In this document: in pieces, positions 17,837-27,470 of the stretch | How positions within the stretch are numbered: position 1 is the stretch's first letter | Layout of the letters: each line of letters starts with the position of its first letter | Assembly (NCBI RefSeq): GCF_007858285.1 | Contig: NZ_VFIL01000002.1 | Span: forward strand, 62,001-126,000 | Direction of reading: 5' to 3' | Length of the DNA stretch: 64,000 bases | Source of the DNA: Pseudomonas brenneri | GTDB lineage: Bacteria; Pseudomonadota; Gammaproteobacteria; Pseudomonadales; Pseudomonadaceae | The notes under the pieces: generated by a model | What the model saw: the letters and a program-made list of their open reading frames with translations, nothing else | Databases searched by the model: none | What the model was told of the DNA's origin: nothing | Made by a program: the position numbers and the translations under genes

Positions 17837-18277
17837 ATGACCGCGACAACCCCAGGCGTGAAAGGGCATTGCGCCCATTGCGATATCACCTTCGTACTCA
17901 AGCCCTGGCAGCTCAATGCCATTGCCCTCAACGAGCCTTTTGACTGTCCGTATTGCCACAAAGTCCTGCTGCTCAATTGTCCCAGGCAACTGCGCCAGTT
18001 GAAGTCCCTGGACAACCTGGCCTTGCTGCGCCCAAGCATGCTCGTGTTGACCTGCGTGGCCTTGTTGGTGGCCCTGGTGGTGGAGTGGGTCGGCTTGATC
18101 AGCAAGGTCGGGCAATTGAACGTATCGCTGGTGGCGATCCTGATTCACTTCCTCACCCTGCGCTACGCCCGCCACCGGCATCGCATGACCCTCACGCTAC
18201 AGGCGGTCAACCCCATCATCGAGCGGCCAGTTGAACAGTTCGCAGGCGTTGCGGGTGCTCGCCTCGGCCAGCGCTGA
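17837..18277 (+). CDS. Zinc-ribbon membrane protein, unknown
   Basis: A 146-residue protein with an N-terminal zinc ribbon made of two CxxC pairs (GHCAHCDITF and FDCPYCHKVLLL) and a hydrophobic hairpin (SMLVLTCVALLVALVVEWVGLI and VSLVAILIHFLTL). The start is ATG 17837 with GGGAGG upstream. Its 3' end overlaps the 3' end of tatD on the opposite strand by 81 bases, so the C-terminal 27 residues are constrained by tatD. No assigned family; function unknown. Confidence 0.65.
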   Translation: MTATTPGVKGHCAHCDITFVLKPWQLNAIALNEPFDCPYCHKVLLLNCPRQLRQLKSLDNLALLRPSMLVLTCVALLVALVVEWVGLISKVGQLNVSLVAILIHFLTLRYARHRHRMTLTLQAVNPIIERPVEQFAGVAGARLGQR

Positions 18278-19000
18278 AGGGCTGATCCCCATCCGTTCAG
18301 CCAGGGCGCTGCAGATTGCCGGCAAGTGCTCTGGGCTGTTGCGTTGACCGGGGTACATGGCGGGCGCCATGTCTGGCGAGTCGGTTTCCAGTACCACCGA
18401 TTCCAACGGCAGTTGGGCGATGACCTTGTGCATGCGTAATGCCTGGGGCCAGGTCGGCGCGCCGCCCAGGCCGAGCTTGAACCCCAGCTTGATGTATTCA
18501 CGGGCTTCTTCGCGGCTGCCGGCGAAAGCATGGATGATCCCACCCCGGGGCAGGCGGATGCGTTTTAGGGTAGAGATAACGGCTGCGTGGCTGCGTCGCA
18601 CATGCAGCAGTGCCGGCAGTCGGAAGTCTGCAGCCAACTGCAACTGGGCTTCGAACAGGGTTTGCTGGCGCTCGCGGTCCAGGTGCTCAAGAAAGTAATC
18701 CAGGCCGATTTCACCTACGGCACAGAGCTGGCGGTGGCCCTTGAGGCGCGTCAGCCAGTCACCTAGTTCGATCAGGTCTGCGCAGCGATGTTCATCCAGA
18801 TACACCGGGTGCAGGCCGAAGGCCACATGCAGGTCCGGGTCCTGTTGCGCCAGGTCCCACAACCGCTGCCAATTGCGCTGGTACACCCCCAGCACCACCA
18901 TGCGCCGCACGCCGAGCTGACGGCTATGCTTGAGCACCTCGTCGCGATCAGCGTCGAAATCCTCGAAGTCGAGGTGTGTGTGGCTGTCGATCAGCTCCAC
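18197..19000 (-). CDS. TatD-family metal-dependent hydrolase
   Basis: A 267-residue TIM-barrel hydrolase of the TatD DNase family. Metal-site motifs are present: DSHTHLDF (residues 5-12), GEIGLDYF, PALLHVRRSH, GIIHAFAGS and LETDSPDM near the C-terminus. Members act as 3'-5' exonucleases or deoxyribonucleases. It lies two bases downstream of cra on the same strand and may be cotranscribed. It is the shorter, YjjV-like form rather than TatD itself. Confidence 0.9.
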   Translation of the reverse strand: MELIDSHTHLDFEDFDADRDEVLKHSRQLGVRRMVVLGVYQRNWQRLWDLAQQDPDLHVAFGLHPVYLDEHRCADLIELGDWLTRLKGHRQLCAVGEIGLDYFLEHLDRERQQTLFEAQLQLAADFRLPALLHVRRSHAAVISTLKRIRLPRGGIIHAFAGSREEAREYIKLGFKLGLGGAPTWPQALRMHKVIAQLPLESVVLETDSPDMAPAMYPGQRNSPEHLPAICSALAERMGISPSALAEASTRNACELFNWPLDDGVDRL

Positions 19001-19002
19001 GC

Positions 19003-19998
19003 CTATGCCTCGTGAATCCGCTGCTTGAAGGTCCGGCCAATCGCATGCACGCCCGGCTGGTAGTGCTGCTCTTCAATCGCCGCCAGTGCCAGGCGCAGGG
19101 CCGTATCGGCGATCAGCGCGTGTTGCTGGGCCATGGCGTTGACCGGCAGCGGCAGGAAGTCCAGCAACTGGGTGTCACCGAAAGTGCCGAGGCGCAGCGG
19201 TCGGGACTTGAGCGGGAAGTCATGCAGCGCGTCAAACACCCCTTGCAGCAGGACGTAGGAAGTGGTCACCAACGCGTCGGGCAAATGCCCCAGGCGTTGC
19301 AGGAGTTCTTCCATCAACTGGCGGCCACAGTCGCGACTGAAGGCTTCGCCATGCTCGATCAGAATGTCACCCTTGAAGTCGTGCAGTGCTTGCTGGAAAC
19401 CTGCTGCGCGCTCCTGGCTGATGCTCAATTCGGGGTGGGCGCCGATCAAGACGATCTGCCGGGGCAGCGGTTGCAGCAGGCTGCTGGTCAATTGCTGGCA
19501 GGCCTGGCGGTCATCGCTGACCACCGAACAGAACTGCTCGGGCGCCATCACCCGGTCGATGGCGATCACCGGCAGGCCCTTGGCTTGCAGCTCGCGATAA
19601 CAGTCATCGCTGGCGGGCAGGCAACTGGCAACGAACAATGCGTCGCAACGCCGCGCGCGGAACAGTTTCAGCAACTGGCGTTCGCTGTTGGCATCGTCGT
19701 CGGAACTGGCGATCAGCAACTGATAGCCACGGGCCCGTGCGCCTTGTTCCAACAGCTTGGCGATCCGTGCGTAACTGGGGTTTTCCAGGTCCGGCAGGAT
19801 AAACCCCAAGGTGCGGGTATGCCGGCTGCGCAACCCGGCGGCCTGGGGGTTGGGGGTAAAGCCATGCTCCTCGACCACCGCGCGCACCCGTTCGACGGTG
19901 GCGCTGCTGATCCGTTGCTGTTCGGCCTTGCCATTGATGACGTAGCTGGCGGTGGTCACGGACACACCGGCTATGCGTGCAATATCACTGAGTTTCAA
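19003..19998 (-). CDS. cra: Fructose operon repressor Cra/FruR (LacI family)
   Basis: A 331-residue LacI-type regulator: helix-turn-helix LKLSDIARIAGVSVTTASYVINGKA at the N-terminus, hinge PQAAGLRSRHTRTLGFILPD, then a periplasmic-binding-protein-like effector domain. In P. putida Cra responds to fructose 1-phosphate and represses fruBKA. I place the start at TTG 19998 because AAGGAAA lies just upstream and the resulting length agrees with P. putida Cra; a longer TTG-started form to 20085 is possible. Divergent from fruB, with its operator in between. Confidence 0.92.
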   Translation of the reverse strand: MKLSDIARIAGVSVTTASYVINGKAEQQRISSATVERVRAVVEEHGFTPNPQAAGLRSRHTRTLGFILPDLENPSYARIAKLLEQGARARGYQLLIASSDDDANSERQLLKLFRARRCDALFVASCLPASDDCYRELQAKGLPVIAIDRVMAPEQFCSVVSDDRQACQQLTSSLLQPLPRQIVLIGAHPELSISQERAAGFQQALHDFKGDILIEHGEAFSRDCGRQLMEELLQRLGHLPDALVTTSYVLLQGVFDALHDFPLKSRPLRLGTFGDTQLLDFLPLPVNAMAQQHALIADTALRLALAAIEEQHYQPGVHAIGRTFKQRIHEA

Positions 19999-20143
19999 AC
20001 CGGGATTTCCTTGTTTTTTAGAGCTTGCCCCGACATTTTGTCCAATCGTAACCGATTCCTGCACACGACCATTGTCGCAACTCAAGCGCCGAGTGGTGCT
20101 TCAAGGATGCAGAATTACTCAGTAATCTGCCATAAATTCTAGA

Positions 20144-20155
20144 TTAAACGTTTCA
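20144..20155 (+). promoter_or_regulatory. Cra operator in the fruB promoter
   Basis: TTAAACGTTTCA is, as I recall it, exactly the Cra operator described upstream of fruB in P. putida. It lies in the cra-fruB divergent region, 127 bases before the fruB start. Confidence 0.85.
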
Positions 20156-20281
20156 GCAGGCGTATTTTTACGATGATCGCTGCTGAGTGCCTACTGCCAA
20201 TTGACCACTCAGTCAGTTATTTTTGCACGGTTTAATCAAAACAATACCTAGTGCGCCCCCCGCACTAACTAGGAGAAAGGC

Positions 20282-23140
20282 ATGCTTGAGCTCACCGTAG
20301 AGCAGATATCCATGGGCCAGGTGGCTGTGGATAAGTCTGCTGCCTTGCAACTGCTCGCCGAAAAACTGGTGGCCGATGGCCTGGTCGCCGAAGGTTACCT
20401 GAGCGGCCTGCAAGCCCGTGAAGCGCAAGGCTCGACCTTCCTCGGCCAAGGTATTGCGATCCCCCATGGCACCCCCGAAACCCGCGATCAGGTGTTCGCT
20501 ACCGGCGTGCGCCTGTTGCAGTTTCCCCACGGTGTGGATTGGGGCGATGGCCAGATCGTCTACCTGGCGATTGGCATTGCCGCCAAATCCGACGAGCACC
20601 TGCGCCTGCTGCAACTGCTGACCCGTGCCCTTGGCGAAACCGACCTGGGCCAGGCGCTGTGCCGCGCCACCTCGGCCGAGGCCTTGCTCAAGCTGTTGCA
20701 AGGCGCTCCCCAGGAGTTGGCGCTGGATGCCCAGATGATTGGCCTGGGCGTATCCGCCGACGATTTTGAAGAACTGGTGTGGCGCGGCGCTCGCCTGCTG
20801 CGCCAGGCCGACTGTGTGAGCAATGGCTTCGCCGCCGTGCTACAGCAAGTCGATGCGCTGCCCCTGGGCGATGGCCTGTGGTGGTTGCACAGCGAACAAA
20901 CGGTCAAGCGTCCGGGCCTGGCCTTTGTCACCCCGGACAAACCCATGCGCTACCTGGGCCAACCGTTGAGCGGCCTGTTTTGCCTGGCCAGCCTCGGCGA
21001 AGCTCATCAGGCATTGCTTGAGCGCTTGTGCGCCTTGCTGATTGAAGGGCGCGGCCAGGAACTGGGACGGGCCACCAGCAGCCGAGCGGTCCTCGAAGTG
21101 CTGGGTGGCGAACTGCCTGTCGACTGGCCCAGCGCGCGCATCGCCCTGGCCAACGCCCACGGCCTGCATGCGCGGCCGGCCAAGGTCCTGGCGCAACTGG
21201 CCAAGCAGTTCGACGGTGAAATCCGCGTGCGGATCGTGGACGGGCAGGGCGGCGCGGTGTCGGTCAAGAGCCTGAGCAAGTTGCTCAGCCTTGGCGCCCG
21301 ACGCGGTCAGGTGCTGGAATTTGTCGCCGAACCCGGTAGTGCCGACGACGCATTGCCCGCGCTATTGGCGGCGGTGCAAGCCGGCCTGGGCGAAGAGGTC
21401 GAGCCGCTGCCAGCCGTCAGTGCCCGTCTGGACGTGGTCGAGAGCGAGCCGCCACTGCGCGCGCCAGCTTCCGGCAGCCTGATCCAGGCCATCGCCGCCG
21501 CGCCTGGGATCGCCATCGGCCCGGCCCATATCCAAGTGTTGCAGCCGTTTGACTATCCACTGCGCGGCGAGTCGACCAGCGCCGAGCGCGAGCGTTTATC
21601 CGCGGCATTGCGCGATGTGCGCGGCGATATCCAGGGTTTGATCGAACGTAGCAAATCCAAGGCGATCCGCGAGATTTTCATCACCCATCAGGAAATGCTC
21701 GACGACCCGGAACTGACCGACGAAGTCGACACCCGGCTCAAGCAAGGCGAAAGCGCGCAAGCGGCGTGGATGAGTGTGATCGAAGCCGCCGCCAGGCAGC
21801 AGGAGTCCTTGCAGGACGCATTACTCGCCGAACGCGCTGCCGACCTGCGCGACATTGGCCGTCGGGTGCTGGCACAACTGTGTGGTGTGCAAACCCCACA
21901 AGAGCCGGACGAACCCTACATTCTGGTCATGGATGAAGTCGGCCCTTCGGACGTTGCCCGGCTGGATCCGGCGCGGGTCGCCGGGATCCTCACCGCACGC
22001 GGCGGCGCTACCGCCCACAGCGCCATCGTTGCCCGTGCCTTGGGGATCCCGGCGCTGGTCGGCGCAGGTCCCGCGGTGCTGCTGCTGGCCTCGGGCACGC
22101 CGCTGTTGCTCGACGGCCAACGCGGGCGCCTGCATGTGGATGCCGATGCTGCGACCTTGCAGCGCGCCACCCAAGAGCGTGATACCCGCGAACAGCGCCT
22201 GCAGGCTGCCGCCGCGCAACGTCATGAACCGGCCTTGACCCGCGACGGGCATGGGGTCGAAGTATTCGCCAATATCGGCGAAAGCGCAGGGGTGGCGGCC
22301 GCTGTCGAGCAGGGTGCCGAAGGCATTGGCCTGCTGCGTACCGAACTGATTTTCATGGCCCATTCGCAAGCGCCGGATGAAGCCACCCAGGAAGCCGAAT
22401 ACCGCCGTGTGCTCGATGGCCTGGGCGGCCGGCCGCTGGTGGTGCGTACCCTGGATGTCGGCGGGGACAAACCCTTGCCTTACTGGCCGATTGCCAAGGA
22501 GGAAAACCCATTCCTCGGCGTGCGCGGCATTCGCCTGACCCTGCAACGCCCGCAGATCATGGAGGCGCAACTGCGCGCGCTGCTGCGCTCGGCGGACAGC
22601 CGGCCGCTGCGCATCATGTTCCCCATGGTCGGCAGCGTTGATGAGTGGCGTGCGGCCCGCGACATGACCGAGCGCCTGCGCCTGGAAATCCCGGTGGCGG
22701 ACCTGCAACTGGGCATCATGATCGAGGTGCCCTCCGCCGCGTTGCTGGCGCCGGTGCTGGCCAAGGAGGTGGACTTTTTCAGTGTCGGCACCAACGACCT
22801 GACCCAGTACACCCTGGCTATCGACCGTGGCCACCCAACCTTGTCGGCCCTGGCTGACGGCCTGCACCCGGCGGTGCTGCAACTGATCGACATCACGGTG
22901 CGTGCGGCCCATGCCCATGGCAAATGGGTGGGTGTGTGCGGCGAGTTGGCGGCGGATCCGTTGGCGGTGCCGGTGCTGGTGGGCCTGGGTGTGGATGAGT
23001 TGAGTGTGTCGGCCCGCAGTATTCCTGAAGTGAAGGCGCGGGTGCGTGAATTCAGTCTGAGCGAGGCCCGGAGCCTGGCGCAACAAGCACTGGCGCTGGG
23101 TTCCCCGGCCCAAGTGCGTGCCCTTGTGGAGGCCGTGTAA
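20282..23140 (+). CDS. fruB: Fructose PTS multiphosphoryl transfer protein (EIIA-HPr-EI)
   Basis: A 952-residue fusion that passes phosphate from PEP to the fructose permease. EIIA-Fru comes first (His62 in IPHGTPETR), then an HPr domain (His296 in NAHGLHARPAK), then Enzyme I with phospho-His579 in GGATAHSAIVARALGIP, the PEP-binding barrel (FSVGTNDLTQYTLAIDRG) and the catalytic Cys region WVGVCGELAADP. All active residues are present. AGGAG precedes ATG 20282, and fruK starts directly after the stop. Confidence 0.97.
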   Translation: MLELTVEQISMGQVAVDKSAALQLLAEKLVADGLVAEGYLSGLQAREAQGSTFLGQGIAIPHGTPETRDQVFATGVRLLQFPHGVDWGDGQIVYLAIGIAAKSDEHLRLLQLLTRALGETDLGQALCRATSAEALLKLLQGAPQELALDAQMIGLGVSADDFEELVWRGARLLRQADCVSNGFAAVLQQVDALPLGDGLWWLHSEQTVKRPGLAFVTPDKPMRYLGQPLSGLFCLASLGEAHQALLERLCALLIEGRGQELGRATSSRAVLEVLGGELPVDWPSARIALANAHGLHARPAKVLAQLAKQFDGEIRVRIVDGQGGAVSVKSLSKLLSLGARRGQVLEFVAEPGSADDALPALLAAVQAGLGEEVEPLPAVSARLDVVESEPPLRAPASGSLIQAIAAAPGIAIGPAHIQVLQPFDYPLRGESTSAERERLSAALRDVRGDIQGLIERSKSKAIREIFITHQEMLDDPELTDEVDTRLKQGESAQAAWMSVIEAAARQQESLQDALLAERAADLRDIGRRVLAQLCGVQTPQEPDEPYILVMDEVGPSDVARLDPARVAGILTARGGATAHSAIVARALGIPALVGAGPAVLLLASGTPLLLDGQRGRLHVDADAATLQRATQERDTREQRLQAAAAQRHEPALTRDGHGVEVFANIGESAGVAAAVEQGAEGIGLLRTELIFMAHSQAPDEATQEAEYRRVLDGLGGRPLVVRTLDVGGDKPLPYWPIAKEENPFLGVRGIRLTLQRPQIMEAQLRALLRSADSRPLRIMFPMVGSVDEWRAARDMTERLRLEIPVADLQLGIMIEVPSAALLAPVLAKEVDFFSVGTNDLTQYTLAIDRGHPTLSALADGLHPAVLQLIDITVRAAHAHGKWVGVCGELAADPLAVPVLVGLGVDELSVSARSIPEVKARVREFSLSEARSLAQQALALGSPAQVRALVEAV

Positions 23141-24082
23141 ATGGCGAAGATTCTGACCCTGACGCTGAACCCGGCGTTGGACCTGACGGTGCGTTTGGCG
23201 TGCCTGGAACCGGGTGCGGTCAACCGCAGCGAAACCCTGCTCACCCATGCCGCCGGCAAGGGCGTGAATGTGGCGCAAGTGTTGGCTGATTTGGGCCATA
23301 ACGTGAGTGTGGGTGGATTTCTCGGCGCGCAAAACCCCCAGGCTTTCGATGCCCTGATCGCCAGCCGAGGGTTTGGCGATGCATTTATTCGTGTGCCGGG
23401 CGAAACCCGCAGCAATATCAAGATTGCCGAGCAGGATGGCCGGGTCACCGACATCAACGCACCGGGGCCGCAGGTGAGTGAGCAGGCACAAGAACAATTG
23501 CTCAAGCTGATCGCGGTGATCGGTCCTGAGTTCGATGCAGTGGTGGTCGCTGGCAGTTTGCCGCGGGGCGTCAGCCCGCAGTGGTTTCAGGGCTTGCTGG
23601 AAACGCTCAAGGACCTTGGTTTGAAAGTCGCCCTGGACACCAGTGGCCAAGCGTTGCGCGCTGGCTTGAAGGCCGCGCCGTGGTTGATCAAGCCCAACAC
23701 TGAAGAACTCGCCGATGCGCTCGACTGCCCCACGCAGACCGTCGCCCAACAAGCCCTGGCGGCTGAGCGTTTGCACGCCCAAGGCGTGGAGCATGTGGTG
23801 GTGTCCCACGGGGCCGACGGCGTGAACTGGTTCAGCCGGAGCGCAGCGTTGCACGCCACACCACCCAAGGTCAGCGTCGCCAGTACCGTGGGCGCCGGCG
23901 ACTCCTTGCTGGCGGGCATGCTGCACGGCCTGCTCAGCGGCGAAGCGCCCGAGCAAACCCTGCGCCGCGCCACCGCGATAGCCGCCATGGCGGTCACGCA
24001 GATCGGTTTCGGCATCAGCGACGACGCGCAACTGGCGCGCCTTGAAAGCGGCGTCGCTGTGCGCCCGCTGACAGAACAATAA
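23141..24082 (+). CDS. fruK: 1-phosphofructokinase
   Basis: A 313-residue PfkB-family kinase converting fructose 1-phosphate to fructose 1,6-bisphosphate. The N-terminal LTLNPALDLTV and GKGVNVAQVLADLGH blocks and the C-terminal PfkB signature STVGAGDSLLAGMLHGLL with its catalytic Asp are intact. It starts at the base after the fruB stop and is followed 11 bases later by fruA. The reaction removes the Cra inducer. Confidence 0.96.
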   Translation: MAKILTLTLNPALDLTVRLACLEPGAVNRSETLLTHAAGKGVNVAQVLADLGHNVSVGGFLGAQNPQAFDALIASRGFGDAFIRVPGETRSNIKIAEQDGRVTDINAPGPQVSEQAQEQLLKLIAVIGPEFDAVVVAGSLPRGVSPQWFQGLLETLKDLGLKVALDTSGQALRAGLKAAPWLIKPNTEELADALDCPTQTVAQQALAAERLHAQGVEHVVVSHGADGVNWFSRSAALHATPPKVSVASTVGAGDSLLAGMLHGLLSGEAPEQTLRRATAIAAMAVTQIGFGISDDAQLARLESGVAVRPLTEQ

Positions 24083-24093
24083 GAGGGTTTGTG

Positions 24094-25800
24094 ATGAAGT
24101 TAGCCATTGTTACCGCCTGCCCCAACGGCATGGTCACCAGTGTGCTGTGCGCCCGTTTGCTGGACGCCGCCGCGCAGCGCCAGGGCTGGAGCACCAGTGT
24201 CGAAGTGGTGGATGTAAACCACCCCGAACGCGCACTGTCCCAGGCCACTCTCGACGCGGCCGAATGGGTGTTGCTGGTCGCCAGCACGCCGGTGGACATG
24301 CAGCGCTTTGTCGGCAAACGCGTGTACCAGAGCACCCCGGCCCAGGCGTTGCAGGACGTTGAAGCGGTGCTGCAACGGGGCGCGCAAGAGGCCCAGTTGT
24401 ACGTTGCCAGCGCTGCAGTGCCGACGGCAAAAAACGCACCGCGCATCGTTGCTATCACGGCCTGTCCAACGGGCGTGGCCCACACCTTTATGGCCGCCGA
24501 AGCGTTGCAGCAGGCCGCCAAGGCCAAGGGTTTTGACTTGCAGGTGGAAACCCAGGGCTCGGTGGGCGCGCGTACGCCTTTGAGCGAACAAGCCATTCGC
24601 GACGCCGACGTGGTGCTGCTGGCGGCCGATATCGAAGTCGCCACCGAGCGCTTTGCCGGCAAGAAAATCTATCGTTGTGGCACCGGCATTGCGCTCAAGC
24701 AGTCTGCCGCGATCCTCGATAAAGCCCTGGCCGAGGCCCGGCAGGAAAGCGCCGCCAGTGGCGCGACAGCCAAGCCGGAGAAAACCGGGGTCTACAAACA
24801 CCTGCTGACCGGGGTGTCGTTCATGTTGCCGATGGTGGTGGCGGGCGGGCTGCTAATCGCCCTGTCGTTTGTCTTCGGCATCCACGCTTTCGAAGAGTCA
24901 GGCACTCTGGCGGCGGCCCTGAAGACCGTCGGCGACCATGCCTTCACCCTGATGGTGCCGCTACTTGCGGGTTACATCGCCTACTCGATTGCCGACCGTC
25001 CGGGGCTCGCGCCGGGGATGATCGGCGGCCTGTTGGCCAGTACCCTGGGCGCAGGTTTTATCGGTGGGATCTTCGCCGGTTTCCTCGCTGGCTACAGCGT
25101 CAAGCTGATCACCCGTGCGGTGCCGTTGCCGCAGAGCCTGGAGTCGCTCAAGCCGATCCTGATCATCCCGTTGCTGGCGAGCCTGGTCACTGGCCTGGCG
25201 ATGATCTACCTGATCGGCCCGCCCGTGGCGCAGATGCTGGTGGGCCTGACGGATTTTCTCAGCACCATGGGCACCACCAATGCGGTGCTGTTGGGCATCC
25301 TGTTGGGCGGGATGATGTGCGCCGACCTTGGCGGGCCGATCAACAAGGCGGCCTACGCCTTTTCTGTTGGCCTGCTGGCCTCCCAGAGCGGCGCGCCGAT
25401 GGCCGCCACCATGGCGGCAGGCATGGTGCCGCCGATTGGCATGGCCATCGCCACGTTCCTGGCCCGGCGCAAGTTTGCCCAGACCGAGCGCGAAGCCGGC
25501 AAGGCCGCGCTGATCCTGGGCATGTGCTTTATCTCCGAAGGCGCCATCCCGTTTGCGGCCAAGGACCCGCTGCGCGTGATCCCGGCCAGCATCGCCGGCG
25601 GCGCATTGACCGGCGCCTTGTCGATGTACTTCGGCTGCAAGTTGATGGCGCCCCACGGCGGGCTGTTTGTGATGCTGATCCCGAACACGATCAATCATGC
25701 GCTGCTGTATCTGTTGGCGATCGTCGCGGGTAGCCTACTCACCGGGTTGGTGTATGCCGTGATCAAGCGTCCGGAGGCGGCAGAACTGGCACTCGCCTGA
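24094..25800 (+). CDS. fruA: Fructose PTS permease EIIB'BC
   Basis: A 568-residue permease. There are two tandem EIIB-like units: an N-terminal one with Cys9 (TACPNGMV) and a second with the phosphorylated-type Cys124 (ITACPTGVAHTFMAAEAL). The EIIC membrane domain follows from about residue 230 (HLLTGVSFMLPMVVAGGLLIAL, then GGPINKAAYAF and ISEGAIPFAAKDP). It imports fructose as fructose 1-phosphate. Start ATG 24094; a GTG immediately upstream is an alternative. Confidence 0.96.
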   Translation: MKLAIVTACPNGMVTSVLCARLLDAAAQRQGWSTSVEVVDVNHPERALSQATLDAAEWVLLVASTPVDMQRFVGKRVYQSTPAQALQDVEAVLQRGAQEAQLYVASAAVPTAKNAPRIVAITACPTGVAHTFMAAEALQQAAKAKGFDLQVETQGSVGARTPLSEQAIRDADVVLLAADIEVATERFAGKKIYRCGTGIALKQSAAILDKALAEARQESAASGATAKPEKTGVYKHLLTGVSFMLPMVVAGGLLIALSFVFGIHAFEESGTLAAALKTVGDHAFTLMVPLLAGYIAYSIADRPGLAPGMIGGLLASTLGAGFIGGIFAGFLAGYSVKLITRAVPLPQSLESLKPILIIPLLASLVTGLAMIYLIGPPVAQMLVGLTDFLSTMGTTNAVLLGILLGGMMCADLGGPINKAAYAFSVGLLASQSGAPMAATMAAGMVPPIGMAIATFLARRKFAQTEREAGKAALILGMCFISEGAIPFAAKDPLRVIPASIAGGALTGALSMYFGCKLMAPHGGLFVMLIPNTINHALLYLLAIVAGSLLTGLVYAVIKRPEAAELALA

Positions 25801-25877
25801 CCCTGTAGGCGCGGCATGTCATCTGCGCTTCATCCGCCCATGCTTTAGTTTCCCTTTTGATGCTTGGAGGGAAGCCC

Positions 25878-27419
25878 ATGAGCCACTTTAACCTCGGCCG
25901 TCGCCGTGTGATCCAGGGTGTCGGCGCCGGCCTGTTGCTGCCGGGGCTGGCACCGGCAGTGATAGCTTCGGTCAAGGACCGGCCGCTGTTGACCGATGGG
26001 GTGCAGTCCGGCGACTTGCTGGGTGACCGCGCAATGATCTGGAGCCGCTGCGACCGACCGGCGCGCATGGTGGTCGAGTGGGACACCCGCAGTGTATTCA
26101 GCAACCCACGCAGGTTCGTCTCGCCCTTGGCCGACAGCCGCAGCGATTTCACCGCCCGCGTCGAGTTGACCGGTTTGCCAGCCGACCAGGCGATCTTCTA
26201 TCGCGTACAGTTCGAGGACGCCCAGACGGGCGTCGCCAGCGAGCCCTGGTTCGGTCACCTGCGCAGCGTGCCGCAACAACGGCGCGATATCCGCTTTGTG
26301 TGGAGCGGCGATACCGTCGGCCAAGGCTTCGGGATCAACCCGGATATTGGCGGGATGCGCATCTACGAAGCCATGCGCCTGCGCCTGCCGGATTTTTTTA
26401 TCCACAGTGGCGATACCATCTACGCTGACGGCCCGGTGCCGGCCCAAGTGACCACCGAAGGCGGGCGCATCTGGCGCAATCTCACCACCGAGGCCAAGAG
26501 CAAAGTGGCCGAAACCCTGGATGAATACCGTGGCAACTATCGCTACAACCTGATGGATGAGAACGTGCGTCGCTTCAATGCGCAGGTGCCGCAGATCTGG
26601 CAATGGGACGATCACGAAGTGGTCAACAACTGGTCGCCCGGCAAGCAACTGGACGAGCGTTACCAGACCAAGGACATCACCGCCCTGGTGGGCCGTGCAC
26701 GCCAGGCCTGGCTGGAATATGCACCGATGCGTTTGCAGAGTGCCGACCAGGGCGGACGTATCTACCGCAAGCTCAGCTACGGGCCGTTGCTGGATGTGTT
26801 CGTGCTGGATATGCGCAGCTATCGCGGGGCCAACGATGACAACCTGGGCGGGGCAAAACCGTTTCTTGGGCGAGCGCAACTGGACTGGCTCAAGGGTGAA
26901 CTCAAGGCGTCGAAGGCGCAGTGGAAGGTGATCGCCGCCGACATGCCCATCGGCCTTGGCGTGCCCGACGGTGAGGTCAGCCCCGGTGTGCCACGCTGGG
27001 AAGCGGTGGCCAACGGCGACCCGGGGCCGGCCCAGGGACGCGAGTTGGAAATTGCCGAACTGCTGGGCTTTTTACGTGCGCAACAGGTGCGCAACTATGT
27101 GTGGCTGACTGCCGATGTGCATTACTGCGCGGCGCATCACTACCACCCGGATCGGGCGGCGTTCCAGGATTTCGAGCCGTTCTGGGAGTTCGTCGCGGGG
27201 CCGTTGAATGCGGGGAGCTTTGGGCCCAACCCGCTGGATAAAACCTTCGGCCCGCAGGTGGTGTTTGAAAAGGCCCCGCCGGCGCAAAACACTTCGCCGT
27301 TTGCCGGGTTTCAGTTTTTTGGGGAGGTGCAGATCGATGGGCAGACGACAGAGTTGACGGTCACGTTGCGCGACCTGGATGGCGTCTCGGTGTTCGAACA
27401 AAAACTCCAACCGAGCTGA
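25878..27419 (+). CDS. phoD: PhoD-family alkaline phosphatase/phosphodiesterase
   Basis: A 513-residue secreted metallophosphoesterase. The N-terminus is a Tat signal (GRRRVIQGVGAGLLLPGLAPAV), as expected for PhoD enzymes. Metal-site motifs are VWSGDTVGQG, FFIHSGDTIYADG, WDDHEVVNNW and TADVHYCAAHHYHPDRA. It would act in the periplasm or outside on phosphate esters. The start ATG 25878 follows GGAGGGA. A terminator-like REP palindrome comes six bases after the stop. No Pho box was recognised upstream. Confidence 0.92.
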   Translation: MSHFNLGRRRVIQGVGAGLLLPGLAPAVIASVKDRPLLTDGVQSGDLLGDRAMIWSRCDRPARMVVEWDTRSVFSNPRRFVSPLADSRSDFTARVELTGLPADQAIFYRVQFEDAQTGVASEPWFGHLRSVPQQRRDIRFVWSGDTVGQGFGINPDIGGMRIYEAMRLRLPDFFIHSGDTIYADGPVPAQVTTEGGRIWRNLTTEAKSKVAETLDEYRGNYRYNLMDENVRRFNAQVPQIWQWDDHEVVNNWSPGKQLDERYQTKDITALVGRARQAWLEYAPMRLQSADQGGRIYRKLSYGPLLDVFVLDMRSYRGANDDNLGGAKPFLGRAQLDWLKGELKASKAQWKVIAADMPIGLGVPDGEVSPGVPRWEAVANGDPGPAQGRELEIAELLGFLRAQQVRNYVWLTADVHYCAAHHYHPDRAAFQDFEPFWEFVAGPLNAGSFGPNPLDKTFGPQVVFEKAPPAQNTSPFAGFQFFGEVQIDGQTTELTVTLRDLDGVSVFEQKLQPS

Positions 27420-27424
27420 TAAAA

Positions 27425-27456
27425 CCTGTGGGAGCGGGCTTGCTCGCTCCCACAGG
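27425..27456. repeat. REP palindrome acting as terminator
   Basis: A single palindrome CCTGTGGGAGCG...CGCTCCCACAGG with a short middle. It sits between the convergent ends of phoD and the PepSY reductase gene, so it may serve as a bidirectional terminator. Confidence 0.8.
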
Positions 27457-27470
27457 TTGATGGGTGTAGG

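Noticed and set aside
21821..24079. 752-codon open frame antisense to fruB and fruK
   Set aside because: Rich in His, Gln and Arg with no domain; it is the high-GC shadow of two certain genes.
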